From an uncultured Oscillospiraceae bacterium (GTDB lineage Bacteria > Bacillota > Clostridia > Oscillospirales > Ruminococcaceae), in NCBI GenBank assembly GCA_902490585.1, contig CABUEI010000007.1:1-64000 (forward strand): a stretch of 64,000 bases of DNA. The letters run 5' to 3'. A program made the translations under genes and the position numbers. This document shows, piece by piece, positions 25,621 to 34,343 of the stretch. Below the pieces are notes generated by a model. It saw only the letters and a program-made list of their open reading frames with translations. It did not search any database and was not told the DNA's origin. Position 1 is the stretch's first letter, and every line of letters begins with the position of its first letter.

Positions 25621-26217
25621 TTATTTTGAATATAACTCGATGATCAGGTGCTCAGCTATTTCATAGTCAAGCTCATCTCTGTTGAATTCACGAGTAACCT
25701 TGGCTGTCATAGCCTCTTTATTTACGTCCAGCCATAACGGAACGATTCTGCCGTTTGTCTGTTCGATAATCTGAGCGAACTTAGGGCTCTTCTTGCTTGT
25801 TTCGCTGACTGCAACAACATCGCCGGGCTTGATTCTGTAAGAAGGAACGTCTACCTTCTTGCCGTTTACTGTGAAGTGACCGTGTGTTACTAACTGTCTT
25901 GCTTCTCTTCTTGTGATAGCCATACCCATTCTGAATACAACGTTGTCAAGTCTTGATTCAAGAATCTTGATGAGGTTTTCACCTGCAACGCCGTCCATCT
26001 TAACTGCCATCTCGTAGTAGTGATAGAACTGCTTCTCGAGAACACCGTAGATGAACTTCAGCTTCTGCTTTTCCTTGAGCTGCATGCCATACTCAGAAAC
26101 TTTCTTTCTGTTGTTAGCATTTGCGTGACGATTTGTTTCCTTGCTGTATCCCAGTACCATAGGGGATATGCCTAATGCCTTACATCTCTTTAAGACCGGC
26201 TGTCTGTCTACTGCCAT
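25621..26217 (-). CDS. rpsD: 30S ribosomal protein S4
   Basis: A 198-aa primary 16S rRNA-binding protein. The S4 RNA-binding domain (RLDNVVFRMGMAITRREARQ, then VTHGHFTVNGKKVDVPS) is clear. The N-terminus (MAVDRQPVLKRCKALGISP) lacks the zinc-binding cysteine cluster of C+ S4 proteins, a C-minus type. S4 is a translational repressor of its own operon in several bacteria, which makes the adjacent structured gap interesting. Confidence 0.95.
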   Translation of the reverse strand: MAVDRQPVLKRCKALGISPMVLGYSKETNRHANANNRKKVSEYGMQLKEKQKLKFIYGVLEKQFYHYYEMAVKMDGVAGENLIKILESRLDNVVFRMGMAITRREARQLVTHGHFTVNGKKVDVPSYRIKPGDVVAVSETSKKSPKFAQIIEQTNGRIVPLWLDVNKEAMTAKVTREFNRDELDYEIAEHLIIELYSK

Positions 26218-26304
26218 TTGTCAGTACCTCCGTTTTTTAAATAAATATCGTTTCTGAAGGATCATACCTTCCGCGACACCGAGTAAACTACACTCAGTTT
26301 ATGA

Positions 26305-26709
26305 TTATACACGTCTTCTCTTGGGAGGACGGCATCCATTGTGAGGAATAGGAGTTACATCCTTGATAAGTCTAACCTCAAGACCTGCTGCCTGTAATGC
26401 ACGGATAGCTGCTTCACGTCCGGATCCGGGACCCTTAACGTAAACTTCTACAGTCTTCAGACCGTGCTCCATAGCTGCCTTAGCTGCTGTTTCAGCTGCT
26501 GTCTGAGCTGCGAAGGGAGTTGACTTTCTTGAGCCTCTGAAACCCATTTCACCGGCAGATGCCCATGATAATGTGTTGCCCTGAAGGTCTGTGATAGTAA
26601 CTATCGTATTATTGAACGTAGACTGGATATGAGCTGAACCGTTTTCAATGTTCTTACGCTCACGACGTCTGCGTACTACAGGCTTCTTAGTAGCGGTTGC
26701 CTTTGCCAT
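26305..26709 (-). CDS. rpsK: 30S ribosomal protein S11
   Basis: A 134-aa platform protein of the small subunit. The family pattern is clear: AHIQSTFNNTIVTITDLQGN, WASAGEMGFRGSRKSTPFAA, and the C-terminal DVTPIPHNGCRPPKRRRV. Preceded by GGTGG close to the ATG; 24 bp downstream of rpsM. Confidence 0.96.
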   Translation of the reverse strand: MAKATATKKPVVRRRRERKNIENGSAHIQSTFNNTIVTITDLQGNTLSWASAGEMGFRGSRKSTPFAAQTAAETAAKAAMEHGLKTVEVYVKGPGSGREAAIRALQAAGLEVRLIKDVTPIPHNGCRPPKRRRV

Positions 26710-26733
26710 TGTTTTACCACCTTTCCGTAAAGA

Positions 26734-27105
26734 TTACTTCTTCTTATTAGCGATGGTCTTCTTAGGACCTTTTCTTGTTCTTGCGTTGGTCTTTGTTCTC
26801 TGACCACGAACGGGAAGACCCTTACGGTGACGTGTGCCTCTGAAGCAGTTGATTTCAACCAGACGCTTGATGTTGAGGGCTACTTCTCTTCTGAGGTCAC
26901 CTTCTACAGCTACGCCGAGCTGCTCTATAGCATCACGGATCTTAGCTTCGTCATCATCGGTAAGATCCTTGACTCTGGTGTCGGGGTTTACACCGGCCTT
27001 TGCCAGAATGTCGTTAGCTGTCTTTCTGCCGATTCCGTAAACGTATGTGAGACCGATCTCAACACGCTTTTCTTTCGGCAGGTCGATACCAGCAATTCTT
27101 GCCAT
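26734..27105 (-). CDS. rpsM: 30S ribosomal protein S13
   Basis: A 123-aa head protein that contacts the large subunit and P-site tRNA. MARIAGIDLPKEKRVEIGLTY and GTRHRKGLPVRGQRTKTNAR are family signatures; the tail is Lys-rich. Ribosome site AGGAGG. Order rpmJ-rpsM-rpsK-rpsD is the usual one. Confidence 0.96.
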   Translation of the reverse strand: MARIAGIDLPKEKRVEIGLTYVYGIGRKTANDILAKAGVNPDTRVKDLTDDDEAKIRDAIEQLGVAVEGDLRREVALNIKRLVEINCFRGTRHRKGLPVRGQRTKTNARTRKGPKKTIANKKK

Positions 27106-27132
27106 ATCTTTTTCCTCCTGTTAAATTAGGGC

Positions 27133-27246
27133 TTAACCCTGTCTCTGCTTATGCTTAGGTTCCTGGCAGATTACCATAACCTTGCCCTTGCGCTTGATTA
27201 CCTTGCACTTATCGCACATAGGCTTTACTGAAGGTCTAACTTTCAT
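27133..27246 (-). CDS. rpmJ: 50S ribosomal protein L36
   Basis: A 37-aa protein: MKVRPSVKPMCDKCKVIKRK followed by GKVMVICQEPKHKQRQG. The cysteines at 11, 14 and 27 and His 32 form the zinc-binding set of the C+ L36 type. AGGAAGGA precedes the ATG at 27246. It lies between infA and rpsM as expected. Confidence 0.93.
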   Translation of the reverse strand: MKVRPSVKPMCDKCKVIKRKGKVMVICQEPKHKQRQG

Positions 27247-27309
27247 CTTAATATCATCCTTCCTGTAATTGTTACAGACGAGCGTTTGCTCGTATTCGTT
27301 TATGCAGAC

Positions 27310-27528
27310 TTACTTGGCTCTCCAGGTAATTCTGCCTTTAGTCAGGTCATACGGTGACATTTCGACTGTTACCTTATCACCGGGTAAGATACGAATAAAG
27401 TTCATTCGCAGCTTGCCGCTTACATGAGCCAGTATCTTATGTCCGTTTTCAAGTTCGACCTGAAACGTTGCGTTAGGAAGCGCCTCAATTATCTTGCCGC
27501 TTACCTCGATTACATCTTCTTTAGACAA
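27310..27528 (-). CDS. infA: Translation initiation factor IF-1
   Basis: IF-1 is a single OB-fold protein that blocks the A site during initiation. Sequence SKEDVIEVSGKIIEALPNA, then HVSGKLRMNFIRILPGDKV, ends KGRITWRAK. Start choice: a GTG at 27537 lies only 1 nt after GGAG, whereas a TTG at 27528 is about 10 nt away and gives the canonical (M)SKEDVIE start, so TTG is preferred (72 aa). It overlaps the end of the KOW-protein gene by 8 nt. Confidence 0.93.
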   Translation of the reverse strand: MSKEDVIEVSGKIIEALPNATFQVELENGHKILAHVSGKLRMNFIRILPGDKVTVEMSPYDLTKGRITWRAK

Positions 27529-27805
27529 GCTTGTCACTCTCCTCGGCGATGTTGTCTGCCTTGCGGTTCAGCACCGCTAATGCAGATCTTAGTTTTTTGT
27601 TTGTGATATCCGCAAGCTCTACAGTAGTCAAAGTCTTCTGTAAGTGGAGCGGATTTTTCTTCTTGGGCGATTCAACCTTGCGTAACTTGCCGTCGGCAAT
27701 ATACGCAAAACCGTTTTCGACCCGCATGACTGCATAATAGCTTCCGCTGTCATGACCTGCCATGCTTTTTACAACCATACCGGCTGCAATAACCGTATTG
27801 TTCAT
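27521..27805 (-). CDS. KOW domain RNA-binding protein (L14e/L6e/L27e-like)
   Basis: A 94-aa protein with an N-terminal KOW-type barrel (AAGMVVKSMAGHDSGSYYAV, FAYIADGKLRKV) and a Lys-rich tail. This small protein is regularly found between map and infA in clostridia and resembles archaeal/eukaryotic L14e-type ribosomal proteins. It is probably ribosome-associated; the exact role is unknown. The ATG at 27805 follows GGAGGG; upstream in-frame starts lack a ribosome site. Confidence 0.85.
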   Translation of the reverse strand: MNNTVIAAGMVVKSMAGHDSGSYYAVMRVENGFAYIADGKLRKVESPKKKNPLHLQKTLTTVELADITNKKLRSALAVLNRKADNIAEESDKLV

Positions 27806-27815
27806 ACGCCCTCCG

Positions 27816-28586
27816 TTATTTCTTCGGGTGGTGAAGTGAGCTTTCCGTGAGAATGATCGGCTCACCGTTAGTTATTGCGATAGTATGCTCAAAATGAGCG
27901 CTGTAGTTGCCGTTAGCCTCGACCACCGTCCATTTGTCCGGCAGTATGCGGATCTCGGCTGTAGTTTCATTTATCATAGGCTCAATGCAGATTGCCATTC
28001 CCGGTACAAGTCTCGGACCTCTGCCAGGCTTGCCGAAGTTAGGAACTTCGGGATCCTCGTGCATATCGTGTCCGATTCCGTGACCGATGAACTTTCTTAC
28101 TACATAGTAGCCTCGTGATTCACAATAAGTCTGCACGGCATTTGAAATATCGCCGATTCTGTTACCGGGAAGTGCCATCTTTATACCTTCATATAATGCC
28201 GCTTCGGTAACCTCAAGAAGCTTTTCTGCTCTTTCGGGAACCTTACCGACTTTGAAAGTATAAGCGTTGTCACCGTTGTAACCGTCAATCTCAGCGGTAA
28301 CATCTACAGAAACGATGTCGCCCTCTCTGATGATTTTCTTTTTTGAAGGAATACCGTGTATCAGCTCGGAGTTGATTGAAATGCAGGCACTGCCTGTAAA
28401 TCCGCCGTAACCGAGTGATGAGGGGATAGCGCCTTTTGAAACGATAAAATCATGAATGATCTTATCGAGCTCCCATGTGCTCATTCCGGGTGTTATTGCG
28501 TTGCCCGCAACGATAAGAGCGTCAGCCGCTATCTGATTGGCTTTCTTCATTATTTCAATTTCTTTTGCCGATTTAACCTGAATCAT
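27816..28586 (-). CDS. map: Methionine aminopeptidase, type I
   Basis: Removes the initiator Met from nascent proteins. The 256-aa protein has the pita-bread fold metal ligands in DVTAEIDGYNGDNAYTF (two Asp), GHGIGHDMHEDP (His), MAICIEPM (Glu) and HFEHTIAI (Glu). No N-terminal zinc finger extension. The ATG overlaps the adk stop by 1 nt. Confidence 0.96.
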   Translation of the reverse strand: MIQVKSAKEIEIMKKANQIAADALIVAGNAITPGMSTWELDKIIHDFIVSKGAIPSSLGYGGFTGSACISINSELIHGIPSKKKIIREGDIVSVDVTAEIDGYNGDNAYTFKVGKVPERAEKLLEVTEAALYEGIKMALPGNRIGDISNAVQTYCESRGYYVVRKFIGHGIGHDMHEDPEVPNFGKPGRGPRLVPGMAICIEPMINETTAEIRILPDKWTVVEANGNYSAHFEHTIAITNGEPIILTESSLHHPKK

Positions 28587-29221
28587 TACTTTGCCTCAAC
28601 TGCCGCAAGAGTGAGTTTAGAAGTCTCAGCGATTTCTTCCTGACCCTGTACGGTTATAAGCTTGCCCTTTCTCATGTAATAATCCTTGAGAGGAGCAGTC
28701 TTTTCATAGTATGTTTTCAGTCTTGCGATTACTGTCTCGGGCTTGTCGTCAATACGCTGAACTACGTTAGCGCCGCAGAGATTGCACTTGCCTTCAACCT
28801 TTGTAGGCTTGAAGTCTACATGGTAAGAGGCACCGCAACCCTCGCATACTCTTCTGCCTGAGAGTCTTGAGATTATCTTCTCATCGGGAACAGAGATCTC
28901 AATAACCTTGTCAATCTGAACGCCCATAGCGTCAAGAGCCTCAGCCTGAGCAACTGTTCTCGGGAAACCGTCAAGAATGAAACCGTTCTTTGCATCATCC
29001 TGTGCGATTCTGTCCTTTAAGATGCCGATAACGACTTCATCGGGAACGAGATCGCCTCTGTCCATACACTCTTTTGCTGCAAGACCGGCGGGTGTGCCGT
29101 TCTTTACAGCTTCTCTGAGCATATTACCTGTTGATATAGCGGGTATACCAAGCTTTTCGCAGACTACTTCTGCCTGAGTTCCTTTACCTGCGCCGGGTGC
29201 GCCTAAGAAAATAAGATTCAT
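28586..29221 (-). CDS. adk: Adenylate kinase
   Basis: Interconverts ATP + AMP and 2 ADP. The 211-aa long-form enzyme has the P-loop GAPGAGKGTQAE, the GFPRTVAQ motif and a zinc-binding LID with CEGCGASYHVDF ... CNLCG, four cysteines as in Gram-positive enzymes. AAAGGA precedes the ATG. Located between secY and map as in most Firmicutes. Confidence 0.97.
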   Translation of the reverse strand: MNLIFLGAPGAGKGTQAEVVCEKLGIPAISTGNMLREAVKNGTPAGLAAKECMDRGDLVPDEVVIGILKDRIAQDDAKNGFILDGFPRTVAQAEALDAMGVQIDKVIEISVPDEKIISRLSGRRVCEGCGASYHVDFKPTKVEGKCNLCGANVVQRIDDKPETVIARLKTYYEKTAPLKDYYMRKGKLITVQGQEEIAETSKLTLAAVEAK

Positions 29222-29236
29222 ATTAATTCCTTTCTC

Positions 29237-30550
29237 TTATTCGAGGAAGCCCTTATGATGACGCATCATCATCTGGCTTTCGAGTGCACGGACTGTTTCA
29301 AGTGCTACACCTACTACGATGAGTATTGTTGTACCACCGAGTGAAAGTCCTGAAATACCTGTGAGGTTTGAGAATATAATAGGGAATATTGCGATGATAC
29401 CAAGGAATATTGCACCTACCAGAGTAACCTTTGAAAGTGAGTTGTGGATGAAATCCGATGTGGGCTTGCCCGGACGATAACCGGGGATAGCACCGTTATT
29501 CTTCTTCAGGTCATTGGCTATCTGTACGGGATTATACTGCATTGCAATATAGAAGTAGTTGAAGCCGATGATAAGGAAGAAATAAAGTATTGCATAAACC
29601 ACGTTGTTCGTGCTGAACAGACCTATGAAGCTGCTCCAGAATCCGTGGCCCGATGTTGCTGTTACACCGAAGAAGTAACCGATTGTTGCGGGCAGTGACA
29701 TGATAGACATTGCAAAGATGATAGGCATAACGCCTGCCATTGCAACCTTTATCGGAATGTGGTTTGTCTGACCGCCGTACATCTTTCTGCCGACTACTCT
29801 CTTTGCATACTGAACGGGAATACGTCTTTCTGCATTTGTCATAAGTATTACGAATGCTATCATCAATACATAGATAACGAGAATCAGCGGAACGAAGAAC
29901 CAGTTCTGCGGAGCAACCGAGATCTGATTGATAAGGTTGATTATCATATCAGGAACTCGTGATATGATACCTGCGAACAGTATCATTGAAATACCGTTGC
30001 CGATACCCTTCTGAGTGATCTGATCACCCAACCATATTATAAGCGAAGCACCTGCTACGAAGCACGCTACGATTGTTATCGCTGCGAGCACTCCGTCAAA
30101 GCCTTCTGTGTAAAGAACAGCACTCTTATGTGTTGTTTCGTTTACAGTGTTGCGAAGTCCGATGTAGAATGCTATCGCCTGGAATAATCCAATGCCCAAA
30201 GCTACATACTTCGTGATCTTGTTTATCTTCTTACGTCCCTCTTCGCCTTCCTTGCTCAGACGCTCCAGTGCAGGAATTGCAACTGTGAGCAACTGAACTA
30301 TGATGGAGGCGTTGATGTACGGTGTGATCGACATAGCAAACAGCGTACCGTTGCTGAGCGATCCACCCGTCATAACGTCGAGATAATTAAGAATTGTTCC
30401 TTCTCCCATCATCTGCTTGATAGTTGATGGCTCGAGGAAGGGAACGAAGATTGCTGCGCCGAAGCGGAATATAACTATAATGAGCAATGTGTATAAAATC
30501 TTTTTGCGAAGTGCAGGGTCTTTCCATGCGTTTCTAAAGACTTGAAACAT
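29237..30550 (-). CDS. secY: Preprotein translocase subunit SecY
   Basis: The 437-aa central channel of the Sec translocon, with ten membrane helices. Family marks include FVPFLEPSTIKQMMGEG-type plug region, GIGNGISMILFAGI, and RIPVQYAKRVVGRKMYGG in the cytoplasmic loop. The start codon overlaps the rplO stop by 1 nt. It partners with SecD/SecF encoded at 4.5-7.0 kb. Confidence 0.97.
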   Translation of the reverse strand: MFQVFRNAWKDPALRKKILYTLLIIVIFRFGAAIFVPFLEPSTIKQMMGEGTILNYLDVMTGGSLSNGTLFAMSITPYINASIIVQLLTVAIPALERLSKEGEEGRKKINKITKYVALGIGLFQAIAFYIGLRNTVNETTHKSAVLYTEGFDGVLAAITIVACFVAGASLIIWLGDQITQKGIGNGISMILFAGIISRVPDMIINLINQISVAPQNWFFVPLILVIYVLMIAFVILMTNAERRIPVQYAKRVVGRKMYGGQTNHIPIKVAMAGVMPIIFAMSIMSLPATIGYFFGVTATSGHGFWSSFIGLFSTNNVVYAILYFFLIIGFNYFYIAMQYNPVQIANDLKKNNGAIPGYRPGKPTSDFIHNSLSKVTLVGAIFLGIIAIFPIIFSNLTGISGLSLGGTTILIVVGVALETVRALESQMMMRHHKGFLE

Positions 30551-30993
30551 TACTCTACCTCAGCCTTTCCGCCGGCACTTTCGATCTTAGCCTTAGCTGA
30601 TTCAGAGAACTTAGCAGCCTTAACTGTAAAGCTCTTTGTAACTTCGCCGTTGCCAAGTACCTTAACGCCGTCAAGAACCTTAGTTACAAGACCTGCATCG
30701 ATAAGAGCATCTGTATCGATAACAGCACCGTTCTCAAAGCGAGCTTCGAGGTCGGCTACGTTTACAACAGTGTATTCTGTAGCAAAGATGTTGTTAAAGC
30801 CTCTCTTAGGCATACGTCTTGCGAGTGATGTCTGACCACCTTCAAATCCGGGTCTTACACCGCCACCTGAACGTGCCCACTGGCCCTTGTGACCTTTACC
30901 GGCTGTCTTACCGTGACCGGAACCGTGTCCACGTCCGATACGCTTAACTTCCTTTGTTGCACCTGCTGCAGGGTATAATTCGTGTAGCTTCAA
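30550..30993 (-). CDS. rplO: 50S ribosomal protein L15
   Basis: A 147-aa protein with the glycine-rich arginine-rich N-terminus (KRIGRGHGSGHGKTAGKGHK) and FEGGQTSLARRMPKRGF, both diagnostic. The start codon is TTG, 8 nt after AGGAGG. Coupled to secY by a 1-nt overlap. Confidence 0.95.
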   Translation of the reverse strand: MKLHELYPAAGATKEVKRIGRGHGSGHGKTAGKGHKGQWARSGGGVRPGFEGGQTSLARRMPKRGFNNIFATEYTVVNVADLEARFENGAVIDTDALIDAGLVTKVLDGVKVLGNGEVTKSFTVKAAKFSESAKAKIESAGGKAEVE

Positions 30994-31049
30994 TTGTTAC
31001 ACCTCCTATTTGTTAATGTGCTTATTTAACTTCTATAAGGTGTAAGGAA

Positions 31050-31226
31050 TTATTCCTCAGTAACCTCAACTAAATAAGAAATTTCTTTTATCTTGCCTCT
31101 TGTTGCTGCGTTGTCGGGCTGAACTGTTTCAGCGCCGATCTTGCGAAGTCCGAGAGAGGCTGCTGTTGCGATGTGGCTGTCCTTACGACCAACCAGTGAT
31201 TTAACCAGCTTGATTTTTAAAGCCAT
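31050..31226 (-). CDS. rpmD: 50S ribosomal protein L30
   Basis: A 58-aa protein, too short for many gene lists: MALKIKLVKSLVGRKDSHIA, then TAASLGLRKIGAETVQPDN and a C-terminal ISYLVEVTEE. The short bacterial L30 pattern is clear. AAAGGACGG precedes the ATG. It sits between rpsE and rplO as expected. Confidence 0.93.
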   Translation of the reverse strand: MALKIKLVKSLVGRKDSHIATAASLGLRKIGAETVQPDNAATRGKIKEISYLVEVTEE

Positions 31227-31258
31227 TTCGGTTTCCGTCCTTTCTGCAAAGTAAAAGC

Positions 31259-31759
31259 TTAACCTAAGATCTCTTTTACAGACTTGCCTCTGAGTTCAGC
31301 TACCTGCTGAGCATCTCTGAGAGCTGTAAGACCTGCCATTGTAGCTCTTACTACGTTGCAGGGGTTGTTAGAACGAAGTGACTTAGTACGGATGTTCTTG
31401 ATACCTGCCATTTCTACGACAGCACGAACGGGGCCGCCTGCGATAACGCCGGTACCTTCGGGAGCGGGCTTCATAAGTACTGCGCCAGCGCCGAATTTTC
31501 CTACTATTTCATGAGGGATTGTTGTACCCTTTAATGAGATCTTAACGAGGTTCTTCTTAGCGTCCTCAAGGCCCTTACGGATAGCGTCGGGAACTTCGTT
31601 CGACTTACCCATACCAAAGCCTACGACACCGTTGCCGTCACCAACAACAACCAGTGCGGAAAACTTCATGATACGTCCGCCCTTAACAGTCTTGGATACA
31701 CGGTTCAGAGCAACAACCTTTTCGGAAAGCTCATAATTGCTTGCATCTAAAAGTGCCAA
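31259..31759 (-). CDS. rpsE: 30S ribosomal protein S5
   Basis: A 166-aa protein of the decoding/translocation side of the small subunit. VVALNRVSKTVKGGRIMKFS, VVGDGNGVVGFGMGKSNEVP and GTGVIAGGPVRAVVEMAGI are signatures. The start is TTG, 8 nt after AGGAGG; no ATG is placed better. Confidence 0.96.
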   Translation of the reverse strand: MALLDASNYELSEKVVALNRVSKTVKGGRIMKFSALVVVGDGNGVVGFGMGKSNEVPDAIRKGLEDAKKNLVKISLKGTTIPHEIVGKFGAGAVLMKPAPEGTGVIAGGPVRAVVEMAGIKNIRTKSLRSNNPCNVVRATMAGLTALRDAQQVAELRGKSVKEILG

Positions 31760-31812
31760 ATTCTTGTCCTCCTGTTTTTATTGCGGGTTTCAGTAAACCC
31801 TTACCTTACTGA

Positions 31813-32172
31813 TTAGAAGTTGAGTCCGCCTTCACGAGCGCCATCTGCGAGTGCGGCAACTCTGCCGTGATATACATAACCTGAACGGTCAAATACTACA
31901 TCGCTGATGCCTGCTGCCTTTGCCTTTTCTGCAAGAGCAAGACCAACCTTCTTTGCTGCCTCTGCATTACCGCCGAAGCCTTCAAAGCTCTTCTCCATTG
32001 TGGATGCACTGCAAAGGGTTTTGCCTGCTTCATCATCAATGATCTGAGCGTAAATGTGCTTAGCAGAACGGAAAACGCTGAGACGGGGGCAAGCTGCAGT
32101 ACCGCTGATCTTAGCACGGATACGCTTGCGACGCTTGATTCTGCTCTTCTTGCTGTCTATTACTTTAACCAT
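31813..32172 (-). CDS. rplR: 50S ribosomal protein L18
   Basis: A 119-aa 5S rRNA-binding protein: RRKRIRAKISGTAACPRLSV and the C-terminal VVFDRSGYVYHGRVAALADG AREGGLNF. AAGGGGTG precedes the ATG. Confidence 0.96.
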   Translation of the reverse strand: MVKVIDSKKSRIKRRKRIRAKISGTAACPRLSVFRSAKHIYAQIIDDEAGKTLCSASTMEKSFEGFGGNAEAAKKVGLALAEKAKAAGISDVVFDRSGYVYHGRVAALADGAREGGLNF

Positions 32173-32193
32173 TATTTATTCACCCCTTGCGGT

Positions 32194-32739
32194 TTATTTC
32201 TTACCCTTACCTGCTTTACCTTCCTTGCGGCGGATCGTTTCATCGGTATACTTGATACCCTTGCCCTTATAAGGCTCGGGAGGACGCTTGCCTCTTACTT
32301 CAGCTGCAAACTGACCAACCTTCTGCTTATCAATACCTGTGATAATGATCTTGTTAGGTGCGGGAGACTCTATCTTGATGTCTTCTGTATCGGATACGAT
32401 TACCTGATGTGAGTAACCGAGGTTCATTATAAGATCCTTACCCTGCTTCTGTACACGGTAACCAACGCCGTTTACATCAAGTTCCTTCTTGAAGCCGTTT
32501 GTAACGCCTTCGATCATGTTGTGGATAAGTGTTCTTGTAAGACCGTGAAGTGCACGGTTTTCCTTTTCATCGTCAGGACGTGTAACGGTAACAAAACCGC
32601 CGTCAACTGCGATTGCCATGGAGGGCTTGAACTCCTTTGTGAGCGTGCCCTTGGGTCCCTTTACTGTAACTGTAGAACCGTCTACTTTAACTTCGACGCC
32701 GGCAGGAACAGCTATAGGATGCTTACCTATTCTTGACAT
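32194..32739 (-). CDS. rplF: 50S ribosomal protein L6
   Basis: A 181-aa protein with two L6 repeats; MSRIGKHPIAVPAGVEVKVD and the C-terminal VRGKRPPEPYKGKGIKYTDE are typical. It supports the factor-binding site of the large subunit. AGGAGG precedes the ATG. Confidence 0.96.
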   Translation of the reverse strand: MSRIGKHPIAVPAGVEVKVDGSTVTVKGPKGTLTKEFKPSMAIAVDGGFVTVTRPDDEKENRALHGLTRTLIHNMIEGVTNGFKKELDVNGVGYRVQKQGKDLIMNLGYSHQVIVSDTEDIKIESPAPNKIIITGIDKQKVGQFAAEVRGKRPPEPYKGKGIKYTDETIRRKEGKAGKGKK

Positions 32740-32755
32740 ATCTGCTCCTCCTTAA

Positions 32756-33154
32756 TTACCAAACGAAAGCGAGCACTTCGCCGCCAACGTTGTTCTTGCG
32801 TGCTTCTCTGTCTGTCATGATACCCTTTGAGGTTGACACGATTGCAATTCCTAAGCCCTTCATAACCTTGGGCATATCCTTGCTGTTTGAGTAAATTCTA
32901 AGTCCGGGCTTGCTTACACGGCGTAAACCTGTAATGACCTGCGACTTGTTCTCAGTATACTTTAAAGTGATTCTGATAACGCCCTGCTTGTCGTCATCTA
33001 TCACTCTGAAACTCTTAATGTAACCCTCATCTACTAGAATCTGTGCGATCTGCTTCTTCATGTTTGAAGCGGGCACGTCAACTGTAGGATGCTTAGCAGA
33101 GTTAGCATTACGAATTCTTGTCAGCATATCTGCGATAGTATCGGTGATCTGCAT
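32756..33154 (-). CDS. rpsH: 30S ribosomal protein S8
   Basis: A 132-aa primary 16S rRNA-binding protein: DTIADMLTRIRNANSAKHPT and the C-terminal GLGIAIVSTSKGIMTDREAR then GGEVLAFVW. In E. coli S8 represses the spc operon; no such site was identified here. AAGGAGG precedes the ATG. Confidence 0.96.
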   Translation of the reverse strand: MQITDTIADMLTRIRNANSAKHPTVDVPASNMKKQIAQILVDEGYIKSFRVIDDDKQGVIRITLKYTENKSQVITGLRRVSKPGLRIYSNSKDMPKVMKGLGIAIVSTSKGIMTDREARKNNVGGEVLAFVW

Positions 33155-33187
33155 TACTTACTTCCTCCTTGAAAATTTGTTCTTAAA

Positions 33188-33373
33188 TTACCAGCTGGAT
33201 TTCTTTACGCCGGGGATCTGTCCTTTATAAGCAAGCTCTCTGAAGCAGATTCTGCAGATGCCGAACTTACGCATGTAAGCGTGAGGTCTGCCGCAGATCT
33301 TGCATCTGTTGTAAGAACGTGTAGAAAACTTTGCAGGACGCTGCTGTTTAGCAATCATTGACTTCTTTGCCAT
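33188..33373 (-). CDS. rpsZ: 30S ribosomal protein S14, zinc-binding type Z
   Basis: A 61-aa short S14 with four cysteines (CKICGRPHAYMRKFGICRIC), the zinc-binding C+ form standard in Gram-positive bacteria. MAKKSMIAKQQRPAKF at the N-terminus. AAAGGAAA precedes the ATG. Confidence 0.95.
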   Translation of the reverse strand: MAKKSMIAKQQRPAKFSTRSYNRCKICGRPHAYMRKFGICRICFRELAYKGQIPGVKKSSW

Positions 33374-33397
33374 AGTTGATAGTTTCCTTTCTTTGTC

Positions 33398-33937
33398 TTA
33401 CTTAGCGAACGGAGCGCCCATAAGTGTGAGGAGCTCTCTTGCTTCTTCGTCAGTCTTAGCTGTTGTTACGAAGTTGATATCCATACCACGAACCTTGTCG
33501 ATCTTGTCGTATTCGATTTCGGGGAATATCAGCTGTTCCTTGATACCTGTAGAGTAGTTGCCTCTGCCGTCGAACGAGTTGGGGTTGATACCTCTGAAGT
33601 CACGAACACGGGGGAGAGCTACGTTGAAGAATCTGTCGAGGAACTCGTACATTCTTTCGTCTCTCAGTGTTACCTTAACACCGATAACCATTCCTTCTCT
33701 GAGCTTGAAGTTAGCTACTGACTTCTTAGCACGGCAAACAACGGGCTTCTGACCTGTGATCTGCATAAGGTCGCTCATGATAGCGTCTACTACCTTAGCG
33801 TTTTCCTTTGCTTCACCGCAGCCGACATTGATTATGATCTTGTCGAGCTTCGGAACCTGCATTGTGCTTTTGTAACCGAACTTCTTGAAAAGAGCAGGAG
33901 CAACTGTTTCCTTATAATATGCTTTCATTCTTGTCAT
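33398..33937 (-). CDS. rplE: 50S ribosomal protein L5
   Basis: A 179-aa 5S rRNA-binding protein: MQVPKLDKIIINVGCGEAKE, LREGMVIGVKVTLR, and FRGINPNSFDGRGNYSTGIK. The ATG at 33937 lies 11 nt after AGGAG; an ATG two codons later is equally possible. Confidence 0.95.
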   Translation of the reverse strand: MTRMKAYYKETVAPALFKKFGYKSTMQVPKLDKIIINVGCGEAKENAKVVDAIMSDLMQITGQKPVVCRAKKSVANFKLREGMVIGVKVTLRDERMYEFLDRFFNVALPRVRDFRGINPNSFDGRGNYSTGIKEQLIFPEIEYDKIDKVRGMDINFVTTAKTDEEARELLTLMGAPFAK

Positions 33938-34014
33938 ATCGTTTATTTCTCCTTTAGCGACAGCAGCCGGAAGTTACTTTATCCGACCTCTCTGTCGTAA
34001 TTCGGGGCGTCTGA

Positions 34015-34329
34015 TTAAAGCTCAGCGCCGCAGTGCTTGCAAACTCTTACCTTCTTGTCGCCCTCAACCTTGTGACCTACTCTTGTAGGCTTGTTGCACT
34101 TGGGGCATACAGGCATTACCTTGCACGCATAGATAGGAGCTTCAGCCTTTACAAGACCGCCCTGTTCGCCCTGTCTTCTGGGCTTAACGTGCTTTGTTAC
34201 GAGGTTTCTGCCTTCAACGATAACCTTCTTTTCCTTGGGAGATACTTCAAGTACCTTGCCCTGCTTGCCCTTGTCTTTGCCGGACATGATCTGAACGTTA
34301 TCGCCAGTCTTGATGTGTAATGTGTTCAT
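34015..34329 (-). CDS. rplX: 50S ribosomal protein L24
   Basis: A 104-aa assembly-initiating protein with an N-terminal KOW motif (IKTGDNVQIMSGKDKGKQGK) and a zinc-ribbon-like C-terminal CPKCNKPTRVGHK ... CKHCGAEL. Two CxxC pairs suggest metal binding. GGAGG precedes the ATG. Confidence 0.95.
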   Translation of the reverse strand: MNTLHIKTGDNVQIMSGKDKGKQGKVLEVSPKEKKVIVEGRNLVTKHVKPRRQGEQGGLVKAEAPIYACKVMPVCPKCNKPTRVGHKVEGDKKVRVCKHCGAEL

Positions 34330-34343
34330 TTACGACCTCCGGA